A stretch of DNA of 64,000 nt. Source: Planktomarina temperata RCA23 (GTDB taxonomy: Bacteria; Pseudomonadota; Alphaproteobacteria; Rhodobacterales; Rhodobacteraceae). The notes under the pieces were generated by a model. That model saw only the letters and a list, made by a program, of their open reading frames with translations. It was not told where the DNA came from and searched no databases. The stretch spans positions 1,116,001-1,180,000 of the forward strand of contig NZ_CP003984.1 in assembly GCF_000738435.1 (NCBI RefSeq). Reading direction: 5' to 3'. Within the stretch, counting starts at the first letter, position 1, and every line of letters starts with the position of its first letter. A program made the translations under genes and the position numbers. This document shows positions 9,852 through 19,424 of this stretch, in pieces.

Positions 9852-11504
9852 ATGCTGCGTGGGTTAAGCGTTCGTGACATATTGATCATTGACCATTTGG
9901 AGCTGGAATTTCAGCCGGGGCTCAATGTATTGACCGGGGAAACCGGAGCGGGCAAATCCATTTTGCTCGATTGTCTCGGCTTCGTTTTGGGCTGGCGCGG
10001 TCGGGCGGAGCTTGTGCGTCAGGGCGCTGAGCAGGGCGAGGTGGTTGCCTGGTTTGACTTGCCTGCCGACCATCCCGTGAATGAAATTCTCAAAGACAGC
10101 GGGATCGAACCGGAAGACGAGTTGATCCTGCGCAGGATCAACAACCGCGATGGGCGCAAGACTGCTTTTGTCAATGATCGCAGGTGCTCGGGGCAGGTTC
10201 TCCGCCAAATCAGCGAGACATTACTAGAGCTCCATGGGCAACACGATGATCGCGGCCTGTTAAATGTTAAAGGCCATATGGCATTGCTTGATGATTTCGC
10301 CCAAGCCGCTCCGCTGCGTGAGGAGACACGCCAGGCCTGGCGTGCGCTGAGCCTGGCCAAGGCGGAACGCACGGCATTGGCTGCGAAGATCGAGGCGCTG
10401 GCGGCAGAGGAAGACTATCTGCGCCATACTGTCGACGAGCTGGAGGCTTTGGATGTGCAGCCTGGCGATGAAAGTCAGTTGGATTCCAAACGTCGTTTGA
10501 TGCAGGCGGCTGTCAAAATCCGCACAGATGTAACAAAGGCCCATCAAGCGCTGTCCCCCCAGGGCGCAGAGGGGCAGATCAGCGATGCCAGCCGTTGGCT
10601 CGTGGAAGCGGCGGAGCATCTTGACGGTCAATTGGATGCGGCGATGGAGGCTCTTGATGGGGCTTTGAATACGCTTGGGCAGAGTCAGCAAGAAATTGAG
10701 AGTGTGCTGCAGGGATTGAGTTTTAATGCCTCCGAGCTGGAACAGACTGAGGAAAGATTGTTCGCTATTCGGGCTGCGGCCCGCAAACACGCGGTATTGC
10801 CCGACGAGCTGCCGGCTGTTGCGGAGGAGTTGAGCGCGAAGCTGCAGACTTTGACCAGTGGCACAGCCGGATTGGATGCTCTGCAACGCGAGGTGGAGGC
10901 AGCTGAAGCGGCTTATATGCACGCGGCAGAGAGACTGCATGGCGCACGGCTATCGGCAGCCGACGCGCTCGATCGGGTCATGGCCGCAGAACTGGCGCCG
11001 CTCAAGATGGAACGTGCGGTGTTCAAAACAGAAATTTCTCCAAGCGATGCGGGGCCAAATGGCACTGATACGGTGGCCTTTACCGTGGCCACCAATCCTG
11101 GCGCACCCACGGGTGCATTGGAAAAAATCGCCTCTGGCGGTGAATTGAGTCGCTTTCTCTTGGCCCTCAAAGTCTGTTTGTCGGAGCGTACTTTGCAGCG
11201 CACCATGATCTTTGATGAAATTGACAGAGGTGTTGGCGGCGCCACCGCCGATGCGGTTGGCCGGCGTTTGGCACAATTGGGGGCAGATGGTCAGGTCTTA
11301 GTTGTGACCCATTCCCCGCAGGTCGCGGCGCTGGGTTCGGCCCATTGGCGCGTTGAGAAACGAGTGGAGCAGGACAAAACACTCTCAACCGTCGTGGCTC
11401 TCACGCCGCAAGAGCGGGTGGATGAGATCGCCCGCATGTTGGCGGGGGATGTGGTCACCGATGAGGCCCGCGGGGCGGCGCGCTCTTTGTTGGGTGCGGT
11501 TTAG
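9852..11504 (+). CDS. recN: DNA repair protein RecN
   Basis: RecN is an SMC-like ATPase acting on chromosome structure during double-strand break repair. The 550-residue protein has Walker A GETGAGKS (residues 29-36), a long alpha-helical coiled-coil middle (about residues 150-350), then the ABC signature ASGGELSRFLLALK and Walker B TMIFDEIDRGVGG. The start at 9852 follows GAGGCGGC; the longer reading frame from 9750 overlaps bamD with non-homologous residues. Its stop overlaps the convergent DUF427 gene by three bases. Confidence 0.97.
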   Translation: MLRGLSVRDILIIDHLELEFQPGLNVLTGETGAGKSILLDCLGFVLGWRGRAELVRQGAEQGEVVAWFDLPADHPVNEILKDSGIEPEDELILRRINNRDGRKTAFVNDRRCSGQVLRQISETLLELHGQHDDRGLLNVKGHMALLDDFAQAAPLREETRQAWRALSLAKAERTALAAKIEALAAEEDYLRHTVDELEALDVQPGDESQLDSKRRLMQAAVKIRTDVTKAHQALSPQGAEGQISDASRWLVEAAEHLDGQLDAAMEALDGALNTLGQSQQEIESVLQGLSFNASELEQTEERLFAIRAAARKHAVLPDELPAVAEELSAKLQTLTSGTAGLDALQREVEAAEAAYMHAAERLHGARLSAADALDRVMAAELAPLKMERAVFKTEISPSDAGPNGTDTVAFTVATNPGAPTGALEKIASGGELSRFLLALKVCLSERTLQRTMIFDEIDRGVGGATADAVGRRLAQLGADGQVLVVTHSPQVAALGSAHWRVEKRVEQDKTLSTVVALTPQERVDEIARMLAGDVVTDEARGAARSLLGAV

Positions 11505-11845
11505 ACCTGTTCTATGGTGATCTTATCATTGAGGTAAAACGCCAAATGGTGCTTAATTTTGGCCACCGCTTCGTTTGGCGTCTCATAGCTCCAAGCCACG
11601 TTTTCAATCGGTCCATTTTTCGTGATGATCGAGAAATAACTGGCATCGCCCTTATGCGGACAATGGGAGGTTTTGTCTGTTTGATCCAGAAATGCCATGG
11701 CGATGTCATCGCGGGGAAAGTAGATCACCGGATCATAGCCCCGCTCTGTGAGCTCTAAGGCTCCGCGGGTTTCTGCGATAACCGCGCCTGCGGCACGAAT
11801 GGACCATTTGCCGGACAAGGCTCTAATTTTTATATGTTCTGTCAT
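11501..11845 (-). CDS. DUF427 domain protein
   Basis: A 114-residue protein of the DUF427 family, small beta-rich cytoplasmic proteins of unknown biochemical role. Family features are visible: a paired pattern with YDPVIYFPRDDIAMAFL, the conserved THCPHKG-like sequence (here SHCPHKGDASYF), and NVAWSYETP. The start at 11845 (MTEHIKIRAL) fits the family; an ATG 18 bases further upstream is possible. It converges on recN with overlapping stops. No function can be assigned. Confidence 0.88.
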   Translation of the reverse strand: MTEHIKIRALSGKWSIRAAGAVIAETRGALELTERGYDPVIYFPRDDIAMAFLDQTDKTSHCPHKGDASYFSIITKNGPIENVAWSYETPNEAVAKIKHHLAFYLNDKITIEQV

Positions 11846-11878
11846 GATGGGCTCTTGTCCCATTCTCTGCGGCCTGTG

Positions 11879-13669
11879 TCAAATGCGACGCGTGGCCTCG
11901 GCCAACCATTGAGCTGTTTCGGGCGCGAGCAGAGGCGCAAGTTTCGCATAGACCTCTTGATGGTAAGCGTTCAGCCATTTTTTCTCGCGATCTGTCAGTT
12001 CGGATATTTCAACCAAGCGCAGGTCAATCGGTGCGTAGGTGAGTGTTTCAAAGGCCAGCATGGCACGATCATCTCCGCCCGGCACAGGCTCTGCGTCTAT
12101 AACGGTGATGAGGTTTTCGATGCGAATGCCAAAGGCGCCGGGGCGATAATATCCCGGTTCATTCGAGAGGATCATGCCCCGTTGCAGCGGGACATTGCCG
12201 GCGCGTGACAGCCGTTGCGGCCCTTCGTGAACCGACAGAAAACTGCCAACCCCATGCCCGGTGCCGTGGTCATAATCCTGCCCTGCGGCCCAGAGGGGCG
12301 CGCGGGCGATGGCATCGATATCGCGGCCCGCCAATCCTTTGGGAAACCGCAGCTGTGATATGGCAATCATGCCCTTCAGAACACGGGTGAAGGCCTGCCG
12401 CATCTCAAGGCTGGGGCTGCCAATTGGTAGGGTGCGGGTGATATCGGTGGTGCCATCTTGATATTGTGCGCCGCTGTCGACCAACAGAAGACTGTCAGCG
12501 TCCAAGGGGCGGTTGCTTTTGTCGGTGACCCGATAATGCACCACGGCCCCATGTGGGCCAGATCCGCTGATGGTGTCAAAGCTGATGTCATGCAACAGAT
12601 TGGTGGCGGCGCGGCAGTTCTCAAGCTGGGTTACAATGTCAATTTCAGTGAGATGGGAGGTGTCGGCCCCGTCAAACCAAGCCAGAAACCGCACCACGGC
12701 CGCGCCATCGCGCAGATGCGCCGCCCGGCAACCGTCCAGTTCGGTGCGTGTCTTGCAGGCTTTCGGCAGGCTACAGGGATCGAAACCGCGCAAAATCTTT
12801 GCGGGGCCCGCCGCTAGCGCATCGAATGCAGCTTGGGGTAGGGAGGCCGGTTCAATCAAAACAGTGCCCGTGAGATCTTTAAGATGTCTGGAAAAGGCGT
12901 CCCAAGGGGCAAGTGTTACAGTGTCCGGCAGCGTCAAATCTGCAAATTTTGCTTCATCGCCGAAAAGCGTCAGCGCACCATTGTCGGACAGGAGCCCGAA
13001 ACAATGGACAATCGGCGTGCGCGGCACATCACTGCCACGCAGATTGAGCAACCAACACAGGCTATCGGGCAGGGTGATGACAGCGGTTTGCGCAGATTGC
13101 GCGGCAATGGCAGCGCCCAAGCGGCGGGTTTTTTCTTCAGCGGAGTCGCCGCAAAGATGCGGCGGATGCGCCCAGGCCGGGGCGTTTGGCGGGGCCGGGC
13201 GATCTGTCCAAATGGCGTCAATCCCATTGGAACTGGCCACCAGTGAAATACCAGAACCTTCCAATCCCGTGCGCAGAGTCTCGATCTGTTCCACCGTATG
13301 AAGCCAAGGGTCAAAGCCAATCACCGCGCCGGGCGCGGCATTTTCTGCAAGCCATTCATGTAACGATGTTTCGGGCCAATGCACCGGCGTGAAATCTTCC
13401 GCCACCTGCTCACATACCTGTAGGCGATAGCGGCCATCAATAAAGATGCCCGCTGTGGCCTCCAAAATGCAGGCAAATCCAGCAGATCCCGTAAAGCCGG
13501 TGAGCCAAGACAGGCGCTCATCGCAGGAGGCTACATATTCGCCTTGGTGGTGATCGGCCCGCGGGACGATAAAGCCGTTCAATTCCTGCTGTGCCATCCA
13601 GCCACGCAATTTGGCCAAGCGCGGCGGGCCTTGTTCTGGAGCGGTGGGAGAATCGAAGGTTTGAAACAT
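11879..13669 (-). CDS. pepP: Xaa-Pro aminopeptidase (M24B family)
   Basis: A metalloaminopeptidase that releases N-terminal residues preceding proline. The 596-residue size and two creatinase-type N-terminal domains followed by a pita-bread catalytic domain match the long aminopeptidase P form. Metal-ligand motifs are LLVDSGAQYQDGTTDITRT (two Asp), HGTGHGVGSFLSVHEGPQ (His) and ILSNEPGYY ... GIRIEN (two Glu). The start at 13669 (MFQTFDSP) is preferred; 24 extra upstream codons are in frame but do not resemble the family. It reads toward DUF427 with a 33-base gap. The symbol is by family; paralogues exist in this clade. Confidence 0.9.
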   Translation of the reverse strand: MFQTFDSPTAPEQGPPRLAKLRGWMAQQELNGFIVPRADHHQGEYVASCDERLSWLTGFTGSAGFACILEATAGIFIDGRYRLQVCEQVAEDFTPVHWPETSLHEWLAENAAPGAVIGFDPWLHTVEQIETLRTGLEGSGISLVASSNGIDAIWTDRPAPPNAPAWAHPPHLCGDSAEEKTRRLGAAIAAQSAQTAVITLPDSLCWLLNLRGSDVPRTPIVHCFGLLSDNGALTLFGDEAKFADLTLPDTVTLAPWDAFSRHLKDLTGTVLIEPASLPQAAFDALAAGPAKILRGFDPCSLPKACKTRTELDGCRAAHLRDGAAVVRFLAWFDGADTSHLTEIDIVTQLENCRAATNLLHDISFDTISGSGPHGAVVHYRVTDKSNRPLDADSLLLVDSGAQYQDGTTDITRTLPIGSPSLEMRQAFTRVLKGMIAISQLRFPKGLAGRDIDAIARAPLWAAGQDYDHGTGHGVGSFLSVHEGPQRLSRAGNVPLQRGMILSNEPGYYRPGAFGIRIENLITVIDAEPVPGGDDRAMLAFETLTYAPIDLRLVEISELTDREKKWLNAYHQEVYAKLAPLLAPETAQWLAEATRRI

Positions 13670-13755
13670 GTAAGGATTCCTTGCTCGGCAGCAGATGATG
13701 CGTGCAGATTGAGCCAAGGCCGGCCTTGCGGCAATGGGCAATTTGCGATTTGGGT

Positions 13756-15630
13756 CTATCCGGTCCGTTTGAGGCCCATAACGCGGGCCCGGGCGCGCGC
13801 GTCGCTCTCGAAGAGGGCGGCGAGCTGTTCGGTCATGGCGCCGGCCAATTGTTCCACATCGGTGATGGTGACCGCGCGGTCATAATAGCGTGTCACGTCA
13901 TGACCAATACCAATAGCCAAGAGCTCAACCTGCTTGCGCTTTTCGACCATGGCAATCACATCGCGCAGGTGTTTTTCCAGATAATTGGCAGGATTGACGG
14001 AAAGCGTGCTGTCATCGACCGGCGCACCATCGGAAATCACCATCAAGATTTTTCGCGATTCCTGGCGGACGGCCATGCGGCGATGCGCCCATTCGAGGGC
14101 TTCGCCGTCGATATTTTCTTTGAGCAGCCCTTCTTTCATCATCAACCCAAGATTGGGCCGGGCGCGGCGCCAAGGGGCATCGGCGCTTTTGTAGATTATG
14201 TGGCGCAGATCATTAAGGCGACCTGGACCCTGCGGGCGGCCTTCTGCGAGCCATTCTTCACGGCTTTGCCCGCCTTTCCACGCACGGGTGGTAAAGCCCA
14301 AAATCTCTACCTTCACGCTGCAACGCTCCAAGGTGCGGGCCAGCACATCGGCGCAGATGGCCGCGATGGAGATGGGGCGACCGCGCATAGAGCCGGAATT
14401 GTCGAGCAAGAGCGTCACGCAAGTGTCGCGGAATTCCGTGTCTTTTTCGACCTTAAAGGATAGGGGCGTTGTGGGATTGGCAATCACCCGAGCCAAACGA
14501 CCCGCGTCCAAGGTGCCCTCTTCAAGATCGAACTCCCAACTGCGGTTTTGTTGTGCCTGCAGGCGGCGCTGCAGCTTGTTGGCCAGACGGCTGACGGCCC
14601 CTTTCAGAGGTTCCAGCTGTTGGTCGAGATAGGCGCGCAGACGTTCCAGCTCTTGCGGTTCGGCCAAATCTTCCGCCCGAATTTCTTCATCAAATTCTGT
14701 GCGATAGACCATATATTGTGGATCTGCATCAGAAACGGGTTGCGGTGCTGGTGGCTCCAGAGGGGCTTCGCCCTCGGGAAGCTCCATTTCTTCACCCATG
14801 TCACTATCGGCCATGTCATCCATAGAGACTTGCGCCGTTGAGGCATCTTGCTGTTTGTCTTGGCTTTGTTCTGGATTGGCGTCATCTTGCTCTTCAGAAT
14901 CATCGTCTTCGCCGGTGCTGTCGGGTTGATCGTCTTGATCTTCATCTGCTTCGGCCTGATCCTCGGCGTCCTCATCTTCGAAATCGGGATCGTCGCCGAG
15001 TTGGTCACCATAGCCCAAATCTTGGATGATCTTGCGGGTAAACTTTGCAAATTCTGCTTGATCGGCCAAAATTTCTTCGATTGAGCCGAGACTGCCGCCG
15101 GTTTGCCCTTCAATGAAATCGCGCCACAGGTTCATCACATTGGCAGCATCGGGGGGCAGGTCGCGCCCGGTGGCGATGTGGCGCACCAGATAGCCGGCGG
15201 CCATGGCCAATGGGGCTTGGCTTGCTTCGCGAATATCGCCAAAGCCCTGACGCAAAGCTTCATTCTCAATCTTTGCATCAATATTGGTATGGGTGCCGGG
15301 CATGGCGCGGGCACCAACCGCTTCGCAGCGCGCCGTTTCCATCGCATCATAGATGTCGCGGGCCATTTGCCCCTGCGGGACATAGCGGTCGAATGTGCTT
15401 GCGTCGTGGAATTTATGGCGCAGGGCCAGAGCGTCAGCGGTGCCGCGGGCCAAACGCACCTCTTGCGCACTCAGCCGCCGGCTGACTTGTGGCAGGCGGA
15501 TGGAGTCGCTGGTAGAGCCCGGAGGATCCACCGAATAGGTCACCGACAGTTCGGCATCATCGGCCATAACCTTGGTGGCTTCGGCCAGTGCCTTTTTGAA
15601 CGGATCGGCAGGATTGTCGTTATTTTGCAT
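13756..15630 (-). CDS. cobT: Aerobic cobaltochelatase subunit CobT
   Basis: CobT, with CobN and CobS, inserts cobalt into hydrogenobyrinate diamide in aerobic cobalamin synthesis. The 624-residue protein has an N-terminal domain, a highly acidic Asp/Glu/Gln-rich middle (about residues 215-290), and a C-terminal von Willebrand A domain with the MIDAS motif [15 protein letters not shown] and a later IGIGHDV. The ATG at 15630 gives [15 protein letters not shown]. cobS lies 37 bases upstream on the same strand, so the two form an operon. cobN is not in the window. Confidence 0.95.
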   Translation of the reverse strand: MQNNDNPADPFKKALAEATKVMADDAELSVTYSVDPPGSTSDSIRLPQVSRRLSAQEVRLARGTADALALRHKFHDASTFDRYVPQGQMARDIYDAMETARCEAVGARAMPGTHTNIDAKIENEALRQGFGDIREASQAPLAMAAGYLVRHIATGRDLPPDAANVMNLWRDFIEGQTGGSLGSIEEILADQAEFAKFTRKIIQDLGYGDQLGDDPDFEDEDAEDQAEADEDQDDQPDSTGEDDDSEEQDDANPEQSQDKQQDASTAQVSMDDMADSDMGEEMELPEGEAPLEPPAPQPVSDADPQYMVYRTEFDEEIRAEDLAEPQELERLRAYLDQQLEPLKGAVSRLANKLQRRLQAQQNRSWEFDLEEGTLDAGRLARVIANPTTPLSFKVEKDTEFRDTCVTLLLDNSGSMRGRPISIAAICADVLARTLERCSVKVEILGFTTRAWKGGQSREEWLAEGRPQGPGRLNDLRHIIYKSADAPWRRARPNLGLMMKEGLLKENIDGEALEWAHRRMAVRQESRKILMVISDGAPVDDSTLSVNPANYLEKHLRDVIAMVEKRKQVELLAIGIGHDVTRYYDRAVTITDVEQLAGAMTEQLAALFESDARARARVMGLKRTG

Positions 15631-15667
15631 CAATGTGATCCACTTGGGGCCCGCTGCATTAGGGTGC

Positions 15668-16654
15668 TTACGACATGCTCGTCGATACGGCCGATTCTGG
15701 CAATTCTTCGTCAAAGCAGCGCTGGTAGAATTCGGCGACTGTTTGGCGCTCCAGTTCGTCGCATTTGTTCAGGAAGCTTAAACGGAAGGCATAGCCAATA
15801 TTGCGGAAAATCTCAGCGTTTTGTGCCCAGGCGATGACCGTACGCGGTGACATCACCGTAGAGAGATCACCGTTTTTGAAGGCGGTGCGTGAGAGATCGG
15901 CGACGGTAACCATCTGCTTGATGGTGCGCCGGCCGCTCTCTGTATTGTAATGCGGGTTCTTGGCAAGAACGATGGCAGATTCTGCCTCAATGGAGAGATA
16001 ATTTAAGGTAGACACCAGGCTCCACCGGTCCATTTGCCCTTGGTTGATTTGCTGCGTGCCGTGATAAAGCCCCGTGGTATCGCCAAGACCCACGGTATTG
16101 GCTGTGGCAAAAATACGGAAATAGGGGTGTGGGTTGATCACTTGGTTTTGATCGAGCAGGGTCAACTTGCCGTCCACTTCCAAAACCCGTTGGATCACAA
16201 ACATCACATCCGCGCGCCCGGCGTCATATTCATCAAACACAATCGCAGTGGGATTGCGCAGCGCCCAGGGTAAAATGCCCTCTTGAAAATCGGTGACTTG
16301 CTTGCCGTCTTTAAGCTTGATGGCGTCTTTCCCGATGAGGTCGATACGGCTGATATGGCTGTCGAGGTTGACCCGTACCGCGGGCCAGTTCAACCGGCTG
16401 GCGACCTGTTCAATATGGGTCGATTTGCCTGTGCCGTGATAGCCTTGGATCATGACGCGGCGGTTGTAGGCAAAGCCTGCGAGGATGGCCAAAGTGGTAT
16501 CTGGGTCAAATTTATAGGTGCTGTCGATATCTGGCACGCGTGAGGTGCGTTCGGCAAAGCCTTTCACGACCATGTCTGTGTCAATTCCAAATACTTCGCG
16601 GACCGAAATATCTTGAGTTGGATGTGTGTCGATATCTAAACTTGTGTCAGCCAT
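15668..16654 (-). CDS. cobS: Aerobic cobaltochelatase subunit CobS
   Basis: CobS is the AAA+ ATPase partner of CobT that drives cobalt chelation. The 328-residue product shows Walker [19 protein letters not shown], Walker [17 protein letters not shown] and the sensor-type segment [16 protein letters not shown]. The start at 16654 is preceded by AAAGGAATGAG; the longer open frame upstream has no homology and is rejected. It precedes cobT in the same operon. Note that the name cobS is also used for an unrelated cobalamin synthase; this is the chelatase ATPase. Confidence 0.96.
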   Translation of the reverse strand: MADTSLDIDTHPTQDISVREVFGIDTDMVVKGFAERTSRVPDIDSTYKFDPDTTLAILAGFAYNRRVMIQGYHGTGKSTHIEQVASRLNWPAVRVNLDSHISRIDLIGKDAIKLKDGKQVTDFQEGILPWALRNPTAIVFDEYDAGRADVMFVIQRVLEVDGKLTLLDQNQVINPHPYFRIFATANTVGLGDTTGLYHGTQQINQGQMDRWSLVSTLNYLSIEAESAIVLAKNPHYNTESGRRTIKQMVTVADLSRTAFKNGDLSTVMSPRTVIAWAQNAEIFRNIGYAFRLSFLNKCDELERQTVAEFYQRCFDEELPESAVSTSMS

Positions 16655-16832
16655 AGTCTCATTCCTTTGTACCCCGGCAGTGCGCCGCGCTGTTCGTGCA
16701 ACATAATGCGGCAAAGGGCAAGGGAAAGACAAAATCCGAGTTGCGCTGCGCCATGGGCCCACTGGCCCTATGTTTTTGTTAAATTGGGTTCCTTGATGCG
16801 GTTTGCTGTCTGCGATGGCGGCGCAATTTGGT

Positions 16833-17462
16833 TTATTTAAAGCTGCGGCTTTCTTTGATCTGATCCCAGGCCCAGACCACTTCGCCCAATTGTTCTTCCT
16901 GGCTGCGGTCGCCGCCATTCATATCGGGATGCAGCACCTTGATCAGGGATTTATAGGCCTTGCGAATTTCGGCCTTGGTCCAGTGATCTTTGGCTTCCAA
17001 AATATCCAGCGCCCGACGTTCAGAGGACGGCAATTTACGGGTTGCCCCGGTGATAGATTTTCCAGGATTTTGCGTGGCATTGGCGCCCAAAACCTGATGC
17101 GGGTCATCCACGCCAAGGCGGGCCCAAGCCCGTTGTTCTTCACTTGAACGCAATGGTTTGGTTTCGCGTTCCCACACGCGGTCACTGTCCATTTGTCTTT
17201 GCAGCTCCTCTTCGGAGTTTCCGTCAAAGAAGTTCCATTTCAGATTATATTCACGCACATGTTCTTTACAGAACCAAAAATAATCGTCCAAAATATCCGG
17301 CGACTTTGGCGCGCGGTACTTTCCAGATTCCACACAGCCGGCATGTTCGCATTTGCGCGTTGAGGTCTCGAAAGCGCCTGACATGCCCCTACGACCGCGT
17401 GGGTTATTCTTTTTGGCCGTGGATACGGACATATCAAAACCGAAGGGATCATCCTTCTTCAT
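16833..17462 (-). CDS. J-domain (DnaJ-like) protein
   Basis: A 208-residue cytoplasmic protein with a J domain at its C-terminus (about residues 145-205), shown by [20 protein letters not shown] with the HPD tripeptide that stimulates Hsp70 ATPase. The N-terminal part carries CEHAGC and FWFCKEH, a small probable zinc-binding arrangement. This J-domain protein beside bolA and cobS is a recurring alphaproteobacterial gene set. The start at 17462 ([13 protein letters not shown]) is chosen over a longer frame overlapping the bolA start. It is divergent from bolA, with 66 bases between starts. Confidence 0.9.
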   Translation of the reverse strand: MKKDDPFGFDMSVSTAKKNNPRGRRGMSGAFETSTRKCEHAGCVESGKYRAPKSPDILDDYFWFCKEHVREYNLKWNFFDGNSEEELQRQMDSDRVWERETKPLRSSEEQRAWARLGVDDPHQVLGANATQNPGKSITGATRKLPSSERRALDILEAKDHWTKAEIRKAYKSLIKVLHPDMNGGDRSQEEQLGEVVWAWDQIKESRSFK

Positions 17463-17528
17463 CGCATTCACCTTTCCGACTCGGAGATCAGAGTTTAGAC
17501 CTGAATGAGAAAGATGAAAGGGGTGGCG

Positions 17529-17801
17529 ATGATAAAACTCGAAAGAACGGCAGATCATATCGAAAAAACTTTGCGGGAGGCGTTTAATCCGCAGGAGTTG
17601 GAGGTTTCTGACGTGTCAGAAGCCCATCGCGGGCACTCCGGGTTTCAAGAGGGCGGGGAAAGTCACTTTGAAGTGCGCATCACCGCAGCTCATTTCTCAG
17701 GTATGAGTCGCATTGCCCAGCACCGGGCCATTCATGCAGCGCTGGGGCGGGACTGTATAGAGCGGATCCACGCCTTGGCCTTAACCGTGCGCGGCGCCTA
17801 G
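17529..17801 (+). CDS. bolA: BolA family protein
   Basis: BolA-like proteins (about 90 residues) pair with monothiol glutaredoxins in Fe-S and iron handling, and some bind DNA. The product contains the class II KH-like core, ending in the helix-turn region SRIAQHRAIHAALGR followed by IHALALTV. The conserved HxxH-like histidines occur in SEAHRGHSG and ESHFEVRI. The start at 17529 follows AGGGGTGGCG; two in-frame ATGs upstream would lengthen it by up to eight residues. It is flanked by genes on the other strand and probably has its own promoter in the 66-base divergent gap. Confidence 0.93.
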   Translation: MIKLERTADHIEKTLREAFNPQELEVSDVSEAHRGHSGFQEGGESHFEVRITAAHFSGMSRIAQHRAIHAALGRDCIERIHALALTVRGA

Positions 17802-17824
17802 GCAGCCGTGGGGAGACTTCGCAA

Positions 17825-19336
17825 TTACAGCGCCAGTTTGGCCGCCACAATCTGATTGACCACCTGCGGATTGGCCTTGCCGTCCGTGGCCTTGATCACT
17901 TGCCCGACAAACCAGCCCGCCAATTTTGGATTTTGCTTGGCTTTTTCCACTTGGGCGGGATTGTCGGCAATGATTTGATCTACCGCAGCTTCAATCGCGC
18001 CGGTGTCTGTGACCTGTTTCATGCCGCGGCTTTCGACGATTTCCGCCGGATTGCCGCCTTCTGTATAGACGATTTCAAACAAGTCCTTGGCTATTTTGCC
18101 AGAAATCTCACCGCTTGCTATCAAGTCAATAACGCCGCCGAGCTGATCGGGAGTGACCGGGCAATTGGCGATGGTGACATCATCTTTCTTCATCCGGCCG
18201 AACAGTTCATTGATGACCCAATTGGCCGCAACTTTCCCATCACGGCCTTGCGCCACTTTTTCAAAATAACTGGCGTTCTGTGTTTCAGCCGTCAAGACAT
18301 TGGCGTCATAATTGGACAGGCCAAATTCATTGATAAAACGAGATTTTTTAGCATCTGGCAGCTCAGGAAGCTGTGCTGCCAGATCATTGATCCACTCTTG
18401 CTCAATCTCCAAAGGCAGAAGGTCAGGGCAGGGAAAATAGCGATAATCATGCGCTTCTTCTTTCGACCGCATGGAGCGGGTTTCGTTTTTATCCGCATCA
18501 TAAAGCCGGGTTTCTTGCGTTACCTCACCGCCGTCTTCCAATATGGCAATTTGCCGGCGGGCCTCAAAGTCAATCGCCGCCTGCATGAAGCGCATCGAGT
18601 TCATGTTCTTAATCTCGCAGCGTGTGCCAAGGTGGGAGAAATCTTGCGTCGCTTGGTATTTTTCATAATCCCCAGGCCGGCAGACCGAGACATTGACATC
18701 GGCCCGCAGGCTGCCGTTTTGCATATTGCCATCGCAGGTGCCGAGATATTGCATGATTTGGCGCAGCTTGGTGACATAGGCCGCCGCCTCTTCGGGGCCG
18801 CGAATGTCGGGGCGGCTGACGATTTCCATCAGCGCAACGCCGGTGCGGTTGAGATCCACAAAGGAGTTGTTGGGATCCATATCATGCACCGATTTGCCGG
18901 CATCTTGCTCCAGGTGAATGCGTTCAATGCGCACCAAACGCGCTGTTCCATCTCCCAATTCGACGAAGACTTCGCCCTCTCCGACAATCGGATGATACAG
19001 CTGGCTGATTTGATAGCCCTGTGGCAAGTCGGGGTAGAAGTAGTTTTTCCGATCAAAGGCTGAGAATGTGTTGATCTGTGCTTTGAGCCCAAGCCCGGTG
19101 CGCACCGCTTGGGCCACGCATTCCTCATTAATAACGGGCAACATGCCGGGCATTCCGGCGTCCACAAAGGCGACATTTGAGTTGGGTTCGGCGCCAAATT
19201 GGGTGGAGGCTCCGGAAAAGAGCTTGGCTTTTGAGGTCACCTGCGCATGGACCTCAAGGCCGATCACCAGTTCCCAATCATGTTTTGCCCCGGCAATCAC
19301 CTTGGGTTTGGGTGTCTCGAAAGTTTGGTCCAGCAT
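17825..19336 (-). CDS. gatB: Asp-tRNA(Asn)/Glu-tRNA(Gln) amidotransferase subunit B
   Basis: GatB binds misacylated Glu-tRNA(Gln) or Asp-tRNA(Asn) and, with GatA and GatC, amidates it. The 503-residue protein has the N-terminal [21 protein letters not shown], the kinase-like core [19 protein letters not shown], and [14 protein letters not shown] and [15 protein letters not shown], then the C-terminal GatB/YqeY domain ending VNQIVAAKL. gatA and gatC are not in the window. A long antisense open frame here is a shadow. It converges on bolA with a 23-base gap. Confidence 0.97.
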   Translation of the reverse strand: MLDQTFETPKPKVIAGAKHDWELVIGLEVHAQVTSKAKLFSGASTQFGAEPNSNVAFVDAGMPGMLPVINEECVAQAVRTGLGLKAQINTFSAFDRKNYFYPDLPQGYQISQLYHPIVGEGEVFVELGDGTARLVRIERIHLEQDAGKSVHDMDPNNSFVDLNRTGVALMEIVSRPDIRGPEEAAAYVTKLRQIMQYLGTCDGNMQNGSLRADVNVSVCRPGDYEKYQATQDFSHLGTRCEIKNMNSMRFMQAAIDFEARRQIAILEDGGEVTQETRLYDADKNETRSMRSKEEAHDYRYFPCPDLLPLEIEQEWINDLAAQLPELPDAKKSRFINEFGLSNYDANVLTAETQNASYFEKVAQGRDGKVAANWVINELFGRMKKDDVTIANCPVTPDQLGGVIDLIASGEISGKIAKDLFEIVYTEGGNPAEIVESRGMKQVTDTGAIEAAVDQIIADNPAQVEKAKQNPKLAGWFVGQVIKATDGKANPQVVNQIVAAKLAL

Positions 19337-19424
19337 AGCAGTGCCCCGATAAATCTAAGTGTTTGCCCGTGTTCTACGGCGAACCGCCCGGCTCGACAAG
19401 ATGCGCCTGGCCTATCGTGGTGAT

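Noticed and set aside
12570-13301. A 243-codon plus-strand frame opposite the Xaa-Pro aminopeptidase
   Set aside because: It is antisense to a gene with intact metal-site motifs and has no recognisable domain.
17900-19063. A 387-codon plus-strand frame inside gatB
   Set aside because: It is antisense to a clear gatB with full motifs; long antisense frames are common in high-GC genes.
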